DNA of 64,000 bases from Megascapheus bottae (lineage: Eukaryota > Chordata > Mammalia > Rodentia > Geomyidae), in NCBI GenBank assembly GCA_024803745.1, contig JANJXV010000024.1, positions 9,935,427-9,999,426 on the forward strand, written 5' to 3'. The notes below the pieces were generated by a model that did not search any database, had not been told where the DNA came from, and saw only the letters and a list, made by a program, of their open reading frames with translations. The position numbers and the translations under genes are program-made. The stretch's first letter is position 1, and each line of letters opens with the position of its first letter. This document shows positions 35,289 to 48,045 of the stretch, in pieces.

Positions 35289-38200
35289 AAGTAGTGTTGT
35301 TTGAGCTTTGCCAGAGATACAGCTCCTCACTGGGTGTGGGAAGAAAATGTGGACAAAGTTTACAAAGGAAGTTTGATCAAGTGCCACGTTCTAGCTAAAG
35401 TAGCTGGTGTCTGTGACCATGCTCAGTTTCTCTTCACTCCTGATAAAAGGCAGTCAGTCAAGGCACCCAGAGCCATCACCTGGAAAATGAAAATCAGTAG
35501 AACAAACTAAACTATCTGCTCATAACAGTGACCATATCAGTCACCTCCACTTCATTCCTCTTGTTTTTTATTTAAATGCGTTATCCTTATACCAGTACAG
35601 AATGTAGTGTTATAAATTATGTTGATAGGCCACTTACGTTTAAGCCAAACTTTACCACTAAACAAGGTGGCAACACTGGTAAATTCATCAACATCTTCAT
35701 GTGCCAAGTTAGAAATAGCCTTAATACAGAACATTGTTTTAGTTAATATGAGTCAATTTAAGAAAAGATCTTAGGATGAAGTATTATTCATTCATTTTTA
35801 AATCCTCAAAAAACAACCATAATAAGTAGTAGGTTTCCTGCTAGAAAAGCAAAACAGAAGAACAAAATAGTTAAAAAAATTCTCCAAGGTCATTGAGTCA
35901 ATTAGGTTTTCAATTCCATAAGAAAAACACAATATCATATAATGTATGACATTTATTTGCATTGCCAATGGGCTGAACCATATATAGCTACCCAAAACTG
36001 AGAGAACAGAATATTTATGATTACTATATTTATCATAAACTTAATCTTGGGAAATAATATATTTAACATGATGATTCAATTAACAAAATAAGAAAAATAA
36101 AGGAGTACAATATCAATAATTTGGGCAAAAGTACATGTTTTTCCCACTCGGTCTCCAATAGTCATTAACAGAAAATGCTTTTCTTTCTTTTTAAAGAGTT
36201 ATCAATTTCTGTGTAGCCTACTTCTATTAAGAAGTCATCAATATTCAATGCAAACATTGGGCTTCTTTTTTATTTGGTATTTGGAGAACTCTGATTAATT
36301 ATGAATTTCTTGCACACTTGGGGATTTGGTGAGCACAGAACTACTATACTCTAACACTTCACAAGTAATCATTTTTCTCCAGATCTAATCGAAATTGAGC
36401 CTTTTCAACTTATCCAGCTCATATAGTTAGTTTATAAAGGGGAATATCAAAACATCTCCAATAGCTTTCAAGCAAAGTATTAATTCTTATAATAGATGAC
36501 ACTGATTGATCAACAATTAAAGCATAAATGTGAAGTGAAAGGAATATTACATAGGTAAATATCCCAGGTTTTACATGAACTCATTGTCTAGTACTTCAGG
36601 GACCACCATGTTTTAGGAGAATTAATTGTAAATACTCAACAGCTGTGACTTCATACTTGCTAAGTAGCCAGCTGTTCCTGTGTTTATAGTGATTCAAAAA
36701 AGAATTAGAAGGTATTATTCCTTTATTTTATTTGCATTCATTGTTTTATATGTTAGATTTTTGTCAAGCCTTCAATGGTATGACTAAATACCTATCTAGC
36801 ACAGTTTTCTATACATTAAGTTCCTGGTATGGGAACTTTCCGTAAGGGTAATAACTTCAAGGAAAGATTTATTTGATGGCTCCCAATGTCCTCTCACTTT
36901 CAAACTACACCCAGCATTGATCCAGACAGCTATGGTTCAATCTTCACATGTGGATACTTCATAATGAGAAGGATTTTATTTACACTCATATGGAGGGATG
37001 GCTTGTATCTCTAGATTGTGTAATTATTTTACTTTACCTCCTGCTTCAGAGAGCATTTCTATTGTTTTCTCCAATATGTTTAAGCTCCTAAGTATTAGAT
37101 TTTTGCTGTACACTATCTAATTGACCCTTGGAATCTAAGTATTTCAGTGATCCCTTACGTTTCAGCTGCCAGTAACGAAGGTAAATAAAATGCTAGATAA
37201 GTAAGAGTAATCTCAAGAACAGAGTCAGGCTAATGATTGGTCATTATGCCCAAGTGGAAGTTTATTTCTCTAGAGACAATATTAAGAAATGTGTCCGTTT
37301 CTTAAAAATATGAAGATCACTGTGATGGTAAAGATAATGATTGTAAAGCACTGAAGATGATGGAAAGATTCCTAATGGAAGTATAAGGCATTCCACAAAT
37401 TCGTTCAGTTTACAACTCAAATGTAAAATCATTAAGACATAGTTTTCTAACCTTTAAATTGTAAGCAGAAGACAGTGAATGAAAGAGTTCTTGTGTTAGA
37501 CAGATGCCTTTAAATTAACTTATGGAGTATATCTAATATCTATGCACTGTGAGGCACGGTGCATACGAATTGAAACGGCAGAACAGCAGCCACAGCTGGA
37601 AGGAGATTGCCAAAAGGAGTTTGCTCATCTTCCTGCAGCCTCACAGTTGACTATGTCACTTTCTCCTCTCCACCCTTCCCAGCTCTTTCTAATGATGGCC
37701 GATGAACACCTTGCTTCAAAATCTTGAGATCTATTCTGTGTGCTGTGGTCATTGAATAAAATGCAATATATTAGCCCCAAAGTGGGGGTGCAATTCCAAC
37801 ATCACTAGGGAGGTAAATTCATTCTCTTTCCATAGCCTATCCTTTATGCCTTGCTCCTTACCTCTCCAATTCGGTTCATTTCCTGTACATACAAGGAAAT
37901 ATTAAGATAAGGTGATCTGAACCAACAAAAAGTATTTTAAGCTACAAAACGTAATTTAATTTGAATAATTTCCACCTAATGTATTTACTGATTGTGATTT
38001 AGTGCTTTCCCTGATTGTATATATTTTAAGATTTTTTTGCCTTACATATTTATTTTTTTAAGTGTATAATAGCACAAAGTGAGGCTTCCTAGCATACGGC
38101 CAGGAGCTAGTTTTTAATAACATAATTTGTGAAGGCACAAATATGCAGAGGTGCATATTTGTGCGAACAGTGTTGCATGCCTTCAGCTTAGGGGGAGATG

Positions 38201-38630
38201 CTGACTGGTGTTTCAATATATTCTCACATTAGTACAGATCACAGCTGGCAGGAATGTATTGGCTTTTAAGATTTTTTTTTAGGTTCTTGCACCAGTTAGA
38301 TAATAAAATGTGCAGATATTAAAGAATCAGGTTGGGTTATAGAAACTGAAAGCAAAATGTCATTTCATGATGAATGAAAAAATTCAGCTGCAACTTCCTT
38401 TCTTTAGGGGTTTGTTTTTGTCTAAGAACAGAGGGCAATTACTTGAGCACTGCTATTCAAAGTAATATCTTCAAATGCAGTCTTCTCCCACAGGTGGCTT
38501 ATGCATTCAAAGCATTTGCATTTTACATGACCTAAGTAAATACTAGAACATAGTATGCTGAAATGTTTGGCCTTTCTGAGGATAAATTTGTTTACACACA
38601 TTGGTCTGTGAACTGAAGTTCCATAGACTT
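35289..38630. other. Unique AT-rich DNA, 3.3 kb
   Basis: The longest repeat-poor stretch in the left half. No exon-like open frame bounded by splice signals was found. A slightly GC-richer patch with a 61-codon frame lies at 37542-37727, but nothing in it is recognisable. Confidence 0.45.
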
Positions 38631-38635
38631 TCCTC

Positions 38636-38880
38636 TTTTTGTTGTTGTTGTTTTTGTTTGTTTGTCTCTTTGTTTGCTTTGTGGGTCATAGGGCTTGATC
38701 TCTGGGCCTGGGTGCTGTCCCTGAGCTCTTCAGCTCAAGCCAACTGCCCTATAGCTTCAGCCCATTTTCTAGAAGTTAATTAGAGATTATAAGAGTCTCA
38801 TGGGCTTTAGTGCCTTGGCTGACTTTGAACCACAATCCTCAGATCTCAGCCTCCTGAGTAGCTAGGATTATGTGCCCCGG
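38636..38880 (-). mobile_element. B1-headed dimeric SINE
   Basis: Minus strand: a GTT/GTTT tail at the left, right module ('ctgagctcttcagctcaagc'), linker 'gaagttaattagaga', head 'cctcctgagtagctaggatt' near 38850. The terminal head bases are replaced by 'atgtgccccggc'. Confidence 0.88.
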
Positions 38881-38892
38881 CTTCTCCTTGTC

Positions 38893-39010
38893 ATTTTCAT
38901 TTTGCTTTGACAGGAGTTTACTCTGTGAGGCCTTGACTGGCCTCCAACTCAGTCTTTTCAGCCTCCTTAAAGCTGATATTACAGGTGTGGGCTACCATGT
39001 CCCACAATCC
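38893..39010 (-). mobile_element. B1-like monomer
   Basis: A single 7SL-derived monomer on the minus strand: 'gaggccttgactggcctcca', 'cagcctccttaaagctgat', 'attacaggtgtgggctac'. It lies directly beside the previous SINE and belongs to an older, monomeric B1 type. Confidence 0.75.
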
Positions 39011-39147
39011 TTTGAGCTTGTTCTGCCATCAAATACTAACCATAAATCAAGTTGTGGTGTAAAGACTGGAGATAATAGGGTTTTTCAAGATGGAAAATGT
39101 TAAGCAGTGTAATGTGATAAAAAAAAAAAAAAAAAAGTCCCCGAACC

Positions 39148-39340
39148 GGGGCGGGAGTTTGGCGTAGTGGTAGAGTGCTTACCTAGCATGCAAGAAGACC
39201 AGGGTTCGATTCCTCGGTACCCCACATACATAGCAAAAAGCCAGAAGTGGTGCTGAGGCTCAAGTGGTAGAGTGCAAGCCTTGAGAAAGTCCAAGGACAG
39301 TGCTCAAGCCCTGAGCCCAAGCTCAGGACTGGCAAAAAAA
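39148..39340 (+). mobile_element. Young IDL-Geo SINE with perfect 16-bp target duplication
   Basis: IDL monomer 39150-39225 ('gcgtagtggtagagtgctta', 'gggttcgattcctcggtacc'), Geo module 39240-39332 ('gctcaagtggtagagtgcaa', 'agtccaaggacagtgctcaa'), pure A tail. The duplication aaaaagtccccgaacc is identical at 39132-39147 and 39341-39356. An A run of about 18 bases precedes the left copy. Confidence 0.95.
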
Positions 39341-39567
39341 AAAAAGTCCCCGAACCATTTAATCTGTTTCTAATCCAAGAAACTATACAGATAAAAGGTT
39401 TGAGATATGCATAGAAAACATTTGATTTATTCATTATGCATTTACCTGGAAGAATGTGCTTCACATGTACAAGTTTATTTAACATTAACAATAAGCATAA
39501 TTACAACTCAGCTATGGAGTTTTTGTCTATCAAACATGAAATCTGAGTATATAAAACAGTATAAATC

Positions 39568-39614
39568 AGCTAAGTGCCCTGTGGTAGCTCAGGCTTATAA
39601 TCCTATGACAGGAG
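39568..39614 (+). mobile_element. Short 7SL-like SINE head fragment
   Basis: About 45 bases ('tggtagctcaggcttataat') match the start of the B1-type head; the rest is missing. Confidence 0.5.
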
Positions 39615-39894
39615 CCTTTTCCATTACTTTATATTTCTAATATAGATTTCCCTTATATTATAATACAAATAGCTACCTGTAACTAATAGGCTTTCTGTGG
39701 AATATAAAACATTAACTCACTCTCTTGAGGAGTAATTTAATTTTCTTTATTAAGGCATGCTTGATGATGTGATGACTATGGAAATCTGTTTATATTTAAT
39801 ATATAAACACTGATGAGTTCAGATCTGTGAATCCACTCATGAAACTGTGAGCACACAACACTATAGTATTATTTCTCCCACAAACAGTTTATAT

Positions 39895-40350
39895 CTGTAC
39901 TTTATTTTGGCATTTTATCATTTGAACTTGGGGCGTGGTGCTGACTAGGCAGGTACTCTATTTGCTAAGACATTACTCCTGCCCCCCTTTTTAACTACTT
40001 ATTTTTGACTAGTTCTTTTGGAGTTATGTTACAGATGTGCCCAGGAACACACCGGGACCTTCACCCACCTGTTCCCTTTGCTTGTTGTCATAGCTGGGAT
40101 GATAAGTGTGCACAACTATATCCAGCTCCTTCAGCTATGATGAAAGCTCACGGACATTTCTGAACAATCTGGTCTACAGTCACAATTCCTACAATTTCTG
40201 TTTCCCAAATGGCTGGCATGTCAGATGGTATACACCACAGTCCCTAGCTCTTCTTGGAGAAGAGGGTCTTGCTGGGCTGGACTTGAACCACAATCCTTCC
40301 TCATAATTCACTCTCATGTAGCTGGGATGACAATACTGAGCTGCCAAAGA
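39895..40350 (-). mobile_element. Cluster of decayed SINE fragments
   Basis: An ID-like piece near 39910-39985 ('gcaggtactctatttgctaa') is followed by two B1-like minus-strand pieces: 'catagctgggatgataagtg' near 40090 and 'gctgggctggacttgaacca ... tcatgtagctgggatgac' at 40270-40330. All are strongly diverged, so boundaries are approximate. Confidence 0.5.
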
Positions 40351-41615
40351 AACTCAGCTGTGTTTATATTGCTTTATATACCTATATTTGATGTTTGAAG
40401 GTTCGAGTAAACCTGAAAATTAACTTCTTCTACACATAAACATCACAGAACAATATTACAATCTCGATCTCACCCTACATCTTCTCATTTTTATTCTTCT
40501 TTTGAATAAATTTTTTGGTTCATCCACCAAATGGAAAATTATTTAACTTCCTACATATGTTGTTTTTTTTTTAAAAAAAACCCACAATCTATTTCACACA
40601 CCATAAATTATATTAGCAACAAATTCTTTCTGTGCCCTCTTGAAAGGATACCTGAGTTTTAACACTGTAATTGTAAACACATCAAATGAACAAGTTTTAT
40701 TGGGGCAGATCGAAATGACTAAAGTAGCCTAAAGAAACAAGTAAATAAAGAATCGTTTCTGAAAATTTAATTTTTGATATAGGAACTAAACTCTGTCAGT
40801 TCCATTAGCTTTGCTTCATTTTCAAAGCCACATAAGCATTTGTGTTTATGATCAACATTACTCTCAGAAAGATGGTAAGCATATGTTACGGTGAAATATA
40901 AAAGAAAAGCAAATTTCATTTCACTCAAGGCTATCAAATAATTCAATACAGAAATGAAATTACCTTACTGTTGATGCTATCTGATAAAAGATTCTGAATA
41001 TAAAGGGATTTGAACCAAATCCAGATTATGATAATTTTAATTACTTCACTTAAAATGCATTACACACAGGAGTGTGCAATAATTCAGTTATTTTTGATAT
41101 GAAATTAAAATTTTACTTGCCTAAGCAGCAGATAAGCAGAGTGAGAGAGCTCATAGACCTATATAATCTGACATGATATAAACAACAAAAGCAAATATAA
41201 TGCATTCAACTTATTTCCACTGTTCCTTCTTCTACCTCTCCTCTCTTTACTTCCCCAAAATTGCAGACAGGAATGTTTTGCATTTGCTAAGGTAAATAAG
41301 GGTAAGAGGGGATGAAAGGAGGAGTGAAGATATTGAAGAGATGGCACAAATCAAGATACACCATATACATAAACTTCTTTGTTAAATGGCAAAAAATTTA
41401 ATGCATAACCTAAAAATTTTATAAAAAGTGAAAGAAGAAAATGAGAGTATTAAAAACTGTGACTTTGATCAAGGGGTACTTGTTTATAAACTGCTATGCT
41501 GAATGGCAATTTTTTTTTGTGACTACCTAAAGAAAATACATACATAAATTTAAAAAGAAATATGACAGAGAAGAAAGTAACCATGAAAGTGTGTTATTCT
41601 TAATATTAGCATAAA
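40351..41615. other. Unique AT-rich DNA
   Basis: Nothing recognised. Confidence 0.5.
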
Positions 41616-41619
41616 TCTA

Positions 41620-41832
41620 GAACTGGGCACCAGTAGCTTGGACTGAGGTTCAAAGCCAGTGGGGCCAGAAAAATCCATGAGACACTTAACTCCAATCAAC
41701 CTGCCTAGAAGGGGAGCTATAGCTCACTCACACTGTTGGAGTGCTAGCTCTGAGCAAAAAAGCTCAGTAAACATGCCCAGGGCCTGAGTCCTGAATTCAA
41801 GCCCCATGACCAACAAAGCAAAAGAAAAAAAA
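41620..41832 (+). mobile_element. B1-headed dimeric SINE with internal deletion in the head
   Basis: Starts 'ctgggcaccagtagctt', jumps to 'tgaggttcaaagccagt', then linker 'aactccaatcaacctgcc', right module 'ctctgagcaaaaaagctcag', and end 'gccccatgaccaac' with an A-rich tail. About 40 bases of the head are missing. Confidence 0.82.
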
Positions 41833-42950
41833 GGAAGATCTTGCTTATATACCTATTTATATATAAATAGAATATCAGGTCCAAATATGCAACAAAGTTG
41901 TACTTGATGTATATTCCTAGATGTTTAGCAACAAAGGAATGAATGCATAGTACTTATGACTCAGATCTACATGACATACAGTATAATGATTAAACTAATC
42001 AAATTATTAAAGTGATACCTTAAATTTCTATAACCCAATATAAAATGGACATCATTTTGTTTCTTCAAAACAAATGAAGACATGGAAGTCTTACTAGTCA
42101 ATTAGGCAGCCATTAACAAATGATTATTGGACATCTAGTACCTGTCAAGTAATATGACTAGAACCTATGGTATAGTTTTTGAAAATGGCTGATAAGGTCT
42201 GTGTTCAAATGAAGCATTTATTTAATTAAGTAGAAGCTAAATAAAACTCACTTTTAAACAAGGTGAATTAAAAGTGTTACCATGGAAGCAGAAAATTTTG
42301 CTGAATTACCCACAGAATTTTACTACTTTTACAAAATCTAGACGTATCCATATGTCCTAAAGTTTCACAGTATCCTATTCAACCTAATGATTTTGATAAG
42401 CTATCCTTAATAATAATGCATCCATAGATATCTCAAGTGATCTATAATAGTTTATAAAGCAGGAAGTTTATCACCAATACAACTAAAATAGTGTTTTCAT
42501 ATCATCTTTGTGTTCCTTTACTTAAATATTTCATGGTATTGGAAATATAAACACAACTACATAGACATAAAACTTTATGACTCTATAGACATAATGTCTT
42601 ATTACATAGATTAATACGTATCTATGTCATACAAACCCTCAGCCTAATCTTAAATATGCTCCAAAATCTAAGTGTTAGTGATTGTATACAGAGGTTCCCT
42701 TCTTGAATACTTGTTTGTTAAACACATCATTTGAAATATGATGTAAAATCAATGTTAATAAATTCATTAATAAAATAAATAAATAAATAAAATGATTTCA
42801 TTTTTAAATTTGTGTGATGTCAAAAGGACAAATGTTTTCAGTGTATTTTAGTTTACATCATCAGTTTTATATTCATATATGCATGTAAAACTAAATTTAT
42901 TTTTTGTTAGTTTCCATTTTATTATTGCTCTCATCATCTATAAGTACTTG
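41833..42950. other. Unique AT-rich DNA
   Basis: Nothing recognised. A short (AAAT)n is present at 42773-42792. Confidence 0.5.
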
Positions 42951-42954
42951 TACA

Positions 42955-43205
42955 TAGGACTTGCCATTAAACAAACAAGTTTATTGATATAATGCATCTA
43001 GGCCAATGTCACCCTAGCCAACATCGTCATCCCTCCTGAACCACTCCACCCCTCATTTTTCTTAATTTCGTAGAGCATACATTGAATTCCTGACTACATT
43101 CTCCCCCGCTCTCCTCTTCATTTATATAGCCCTCTCCCCTTGGTGTCACTCTACCCCTTTTTAGTTTTTAAAATCTTGTTATGTGTCTCTGCTTCAGATT
43201 CTACA
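42955..43205 (-). mobile_element. Possible very old LINE-1 3' UTR
   Basis: C-rich minus-type blocks ('cctgaaccactccacccctc', 'attctcccccgctctcctc') after an 'acaaacaagtttattgatat' start resemble the layout of the old LINE-1 tails, but no exact shared word is long enough to be sure. Confidence 0.3.
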
Positions 43206-46140
43206 TTATCTCTTCTGGCTTGAACTTAAATCAAAATGATACACAATGCTGAAATTGGCTTTGAAATTCAGATCTCAAAAATCAGTCAATATTTTCACTA
43301 ATGGTGTTTTATCCTATTCAGTCCTTGAAAGTCATTATAAGTAAGATAACATGCTAGGAATTTGGAACCTAATATAAAAAAATTCTCAAATGTGAAGGGG
43401 CCATCTTAAGGACAGAAGTGAAAAAGGAAGAGGAAGGGAATATGGTAATAAAGGATTGACATGACCCAGAATATTATATGCACTATGAAAATATATTGAC
43501 ATCATTTTTATAACTAATAACCATTTAAAACAGTTCTATTATAATCAATTTAAGAAAAAAATAAAATAAACAGTAAATACTAATAAAATAACAGCTGGAC
43601 TAAAAAAGGCAATAAAAGGACAGAAATGTATGAAAAGGAAGCAAGGAAGGACACTTCAATGAGACATGACTGCACAGTGGCACTACTTTTGAACTTCTAG
43701 TCTCTTAAAGAGTAAGATAATATATTTCTGTTATCTCAAAGATCCTAATTTTCTTATATTTAGACAAGGCATCCCTAGAAAATAAATATACTCGCTATTT
43801 GCATGAATATAATACATGAAATAAATGGAATATGTCAATAAGAATGGAAACAATAAAACTAAACATAAAACATTAAAATTGATTTTAGCAGAAGGAAATG
43901 TACTTTTAATATGTTATCTCATATAAATGTATAATTCTTATAAATATTAATACTAGAGAAGCAGAGAACATTATATTTCCAAAATTTTATCAGTTATTAA
44001 ATATCTTTGTATATAAGTAATTAAAATAAATGTTATAAAATGATATAAAATATTTAGGATATACAAAAGATTTTCAGATAGACCAGTGTATTTAAGAGAA
44101 ATTATTTTGTAGATTGAAATAATTTACCTGTGACTTGAGTTGGGTCTTCAGTAATACGCTTATCTAGGAAGTAATAATCTAGTACTCAAGCATCTGTTCT
44201 CTAAGTTACTTACTCATTGAATATTTTCATTGAGATCATTTTAAATTATTTGCTTGAGAAGACACTTAAATAACATTCTGCACAACAAAATAACTGAACA
44301 AAAAGTCATCCACTGATCATAAGAAAGAACGTGCTCTGATTAAATCACAAGGTCATAGTTTTAATGCCACTACTAAACAAGTGCTAAAGAAATACAGATT
44401 AAAAAGCTCAAGAAAAAGATGGCCTTCAAAGATCTTAAGACCCAGAGAAGGAAAGAATAAGATATCTAATCCCATAGAAGTTTAAATAGAAATAAACAAA
44501 AATAACTCAAATTATGGGACAAAATTTTTAAAGAAATATGGATTTTCATATTCCAATAAGATGTAGGATCATGAGTTCAGACAGTTAAAAGCAATGATAG
44601 GCATGGGAAGTCTATTCTCATTCTCATATAAATATTTTGCACATAAGAAATCACTTCAGAAACAGAAAAAAACAAAACAGATATAAAGATGTAGATTACA
44701 AAAATATGAACTTAAATAAGAATAAAATTATAAGAAAATTGGGCACTAGTCGCTTTTTGATCCAAAAAGTAATTAATCAAACTTAAAGCAGACATCAGTC
44801 ACTTTTAAACAAACAAACCTATAAACACAAAAGGAAAGCTACTAGTATTTTGTTAAAGACATAGCCTTACAAGCACAAATATTACATTTTAGAGACAAAT
44901 GTGAAATATGATACATATACAAATACTTTTTCATATTAAGATTTAATAACATACTGGGCATATGTGGTATATGAGTCATTAGGGTGTGTAAAAACCTTCA
45001 AAAGTGAATGTTCACCTTTATATAATTTAATTAAAAATTACTTCTGTCTCTGCTGTATATTTTACACCATAATTTTGAAGAATGTAGCTTATGCTGTTTC
45101 TTAGGATGTTCTCTAAAAAAATACAAATCTGCACAAATCTTTACAGTATTATTCTTTTGTCCCTTTTGGAGTTTGTATTGAGATATAATAAATGATTTTC
45201 AATCATGTTGGAGATGTAGTGCAAGAATTTTCCTGCTGATTGAAGTGAAACACCATGGGTTTCTTGATTGACACCACTAAGGGCACAGATGAGACCTTTA
45301 CAATTTGCTGGAGTATACTGCTAGCTTGATGACGGTAGTTCTTCTATATTTTTAATGGAAGAGGGCCACATAGCTGTACAGGAAATGAGAAGCAGGCCAC
45401 CTTGGAAGTTGCAAAGGAAAGCCCCAAGGGACAAACTCTTCAGATGTTGCAGCTGGACCAGGAAAACCATAGAGGAGTCCTATGTCATACTTAACCATAA
45501 GAGGATGAGAGATATGAGGACAATGCTTCTATAACCACTTTCTGGAGGGAAGTAATGAGGAGAGTTAAAGGAATATTGTTTTAAAGAAAAGGAATATATA
45601 GAAGTCAGGTAGATCATGTATAGAACTTACTATTTTTTTTTCCCTAAAGGATACAGACACGTGTATTATAAAATGTGTCCTTGGACATCAAGTTCTCTGA
45701 CAGTTTAGTGAATGATGATTTGTAATTCTATGTTTAGTCTTTGTGCTTATACAGCTCTAAAAAGATATTGTCATAGTAATTAACACAATAACATATTCTG
45801 TGTCTGACATATCAAAAGTTGTAGAGATGGAGAGCAAATACTAATTTTTCTCTGGTTTAGAGAGAAGAGGAAGGTAAATAAGAGATACTTATGAAGACAA
45901 TATTCTTACACTGACAATGATTATAATCAGGAACATCTAGACATCTGGAATAAAGGCAGAAAACTAAGCATCGGCTTGAATTTACACATTTAATATTACC
46001 CAAATACATAGCTGACTGAACTGAATATTACATTTCTAGCTATGATATGATGTTTATGTAATATATAGTGCTATTTGTAATAATTTTATAATCTAAGTAT
46101 AGATGTATATAATGTTTATTATATAAAATTGTGTATCTAC
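43206..46140. other. Unique AT-rich DNA, 2.9 kb
   Basis: Nothing recognised. All frames are broken by frequent stops. Confidence 0.5.
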
Positions 46141-46147
46141 AATAGTC

Positions 46148-46235
46148 TTAATTTTTTTCCTTTCTTTCCTCCTCCTTCCCTTCTCTTCTCTTCTCTTTCT
46201 TTTTTTCTTTCTCTTTCATTCTTTCTCTTTTTTGT
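46148..46235. repeat. Polypyrimidine tract
   Basis: About 88 bases of almost pure C/T on the plus strand, merging into the T-rich tail side of the next SINE. Confidence 0.85.
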
Positions 46236-46352
46236 CAGTCATGGGGCTTGCACTCATTTTCTGGTTAATTGGAGACAGGAATTTCATGGACTTTTCTGCC
46301 TGAGCTGGCTTTGAAAATGATCCTCAGATTACAGGTGTGAGCCAATGGTGCC
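46236..46352 (-). mobile_element. B1-headed dimeric SINE, internally deleted
   Basis: The right module is cut after 'cagtcatggggcttgcactc' and joins 'ttttctggttaattggagac'. The head is shortened to 'tgagctggctttgaaaatga' plus 'cagattacaggtgtgagcca'. Confidence 0.82.
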
Positions 46353-46384
46353 TGGTCAGTTTTCTTTGTTGTTGTTGTGAGACT

Positions 46385-46990
46385 ATAATTTCTTTCTCTT
46401 TTTCATTGTAAAGTTGATCTACATAGTAGTAAAGTTGGTTACATAGCATGGTAATGAGTACATTCCTTTTTGAGCATTTTTGCTTCCATTCACTTTCTTT
46501 CCTACTTTCCTTCCCCACAACCCTCACCCCAGACTCCACATTTCCCAAGTGGTAAAGTTCATTTCCAGCATAGGGTCAAGTGAGTATTGCTGTTGGATTG
46601 GTTCACTCTTGGTGCCACATATATTTGTTGTACAAAGGAGTTTCATTGTGACATTTCCATACATTCACATGACATACTGTAGTCAAACTCAGCACCTCCA
46701 TCATTCACCTCCATTTACCCTCATTTCCTCTGCTTACTTTTTAAAGCAATTTCAACACGGTTCAGTGCTCTGATTTCACACATGCTTTGACCATATTCAA
46801 CCACATTTACCCTTATTTAACTGCTCTATAACACAGCCTGTTTTATTTTTCTGGCACATATTATTATATATGAATTGTACAAAGGGGTTTCACAATATTT
46901 CACATAATTTTATGTTCTAATCAAATTAAATCTCTTTATTGTTCTATCTTTCCCATATCCATACCCTGTTTAAAAGATTTCAGTGAAATT
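46385..46990 (-). mobile_element. Composite of old LINE-1 3' ends
   Basis: Two or three minus-strand LINE-1 tails lie in series. 46385-46600 resembles the 25.85-kb subfamily ('cattgtaaagttgatctaca', 'aagtggtaaagttcatttcc'). 46625-46850 shows the 'tgtacaaaggagtttcattg' box. 46860-46990 repeats that box as 'tgtacaaaggggtttcacaa'. The repeated box indicates separate insertions. Confidence 0.6.
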
Positions 46991-47051
46991 TTTATGCAAT
47001 ATTGATATATAGACACAGTACATTTTGCTAATATTAAGTCATCATTTGCTT

Positions 47052-47245
47052 CTATTGTCTTTTTCTTTTATTCTTCCTTCCTTTATTTTTCCTCTTCTTT
47101 TCTTCCTTGCTCCTTCCTTCTTTCTTTTCTTCCTCCCTTTGTTCCTTCCCTGCTTCATTCATCCCTTTCTTCCTTTTTCTCTCTTTCTCTCCTTGTCTTT
47201 CTTTCCTTTCTTTTCATTCTATCTTTCCTTACTTTTTCTGTTTCC
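47052..47245. repeat. Long polypyrimidine tract
   Basis: About 190 bases of C/T with very few purines on the plus strand, built of TTCC/TTTC words. The 81- and 95-residue frames over it are low-complexity Ser/Phe/Leu translations. A candidate for triplex formation and replication stalling. Confidence 0.9.
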
Positions 47246-47764
47246 CAGAACAGGCAAGGGGAAGACATAGCTTTAATTTTTATAGAAATTCTTTGTATGG
47301 AAATCTCCAAGTAGATTTTGGAAAAAATTCAGAAACTGTCATTTGGAGTGTATCTAAAATATATTTTTATTTTTCAGCAAAGAATTTCTTCTAAGACAAA
47401 TGAGTTTGTGTATTTGCACAAAAAAATCTTCTCAATGGCAGGTTCTCTTGTCTTAATATATCACCTAGGTATCTCAAAATTACTCCAGTGAATAAATACA
47501 GAGGGAATACAGGAATCAAAGCATAGGAAAAAGAATAAATCTTTATTTTGCAAAACAATTGGAAATTTTGATGCATGAGAAGTCATAGTTTCTCTTGGAC
47601 TTATTTGACTTCCACTTAACCAAATCTCTCCTTGTCTTTTTATACTATCCTTAAATGTCTTTCCTTGTCTCCTACCTCTTTATCTTCCTCCCCCAATCTA
47701 TATCCTTATGTCCTCATCCTGGCTAATGTGCTTATATATTACACTAATCCTTAACTTTTGATAT

Positions 47765-48045
47765 TTTAGTTAGCTGAAAGTAATGGGGCTTGAATTCATG
47801 GCTTACTAGAGATACACCTTCCAACCTTTTCCCTTTCATTGTTTTTCATCATTTTTGATCTGGTCTTACATGAACCACAATCCTCCTATTTAATATTGCA
47901 TAGCTGGAAAGAAAGGCATGCATGGGACTATAGCATTAGTGACTAAGGTGATTTTCTCACAAACTTTTCCCCCAGGATTGGGCCATTGGCCTCTTAATCT
48001 CAGCCTCCCTAGTACCTAGAGCCACAGGTTTGAGTCTCGGTCTCT
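47765..48045 (-). mobile_element. Decayed SINE fragments
   Basis: 'aatggggcttgaattcatgg' (right-module-like), 'gaaccacaatcctcctattt' and 'aatctcagcctccctagtac' are recognisable pieces of minus-strand B1-type and dimeric SINEs. Boundaries are uncertain. Confidence 0.5.

Noticed and set aside
37542..37727. 61-codon plus-strand frame as an exon
   Set aside because: No acceptor/donor pair with an adjacent polypyrimidine tract and no recognisable product; too short to support alone.
46129..47394. Hydrophobic Phe/Ser/Leu-rich frames as membrane proteins
   Set aside because: They are polypyrimidine tracts; the composition comes from the low-complexity DNA.
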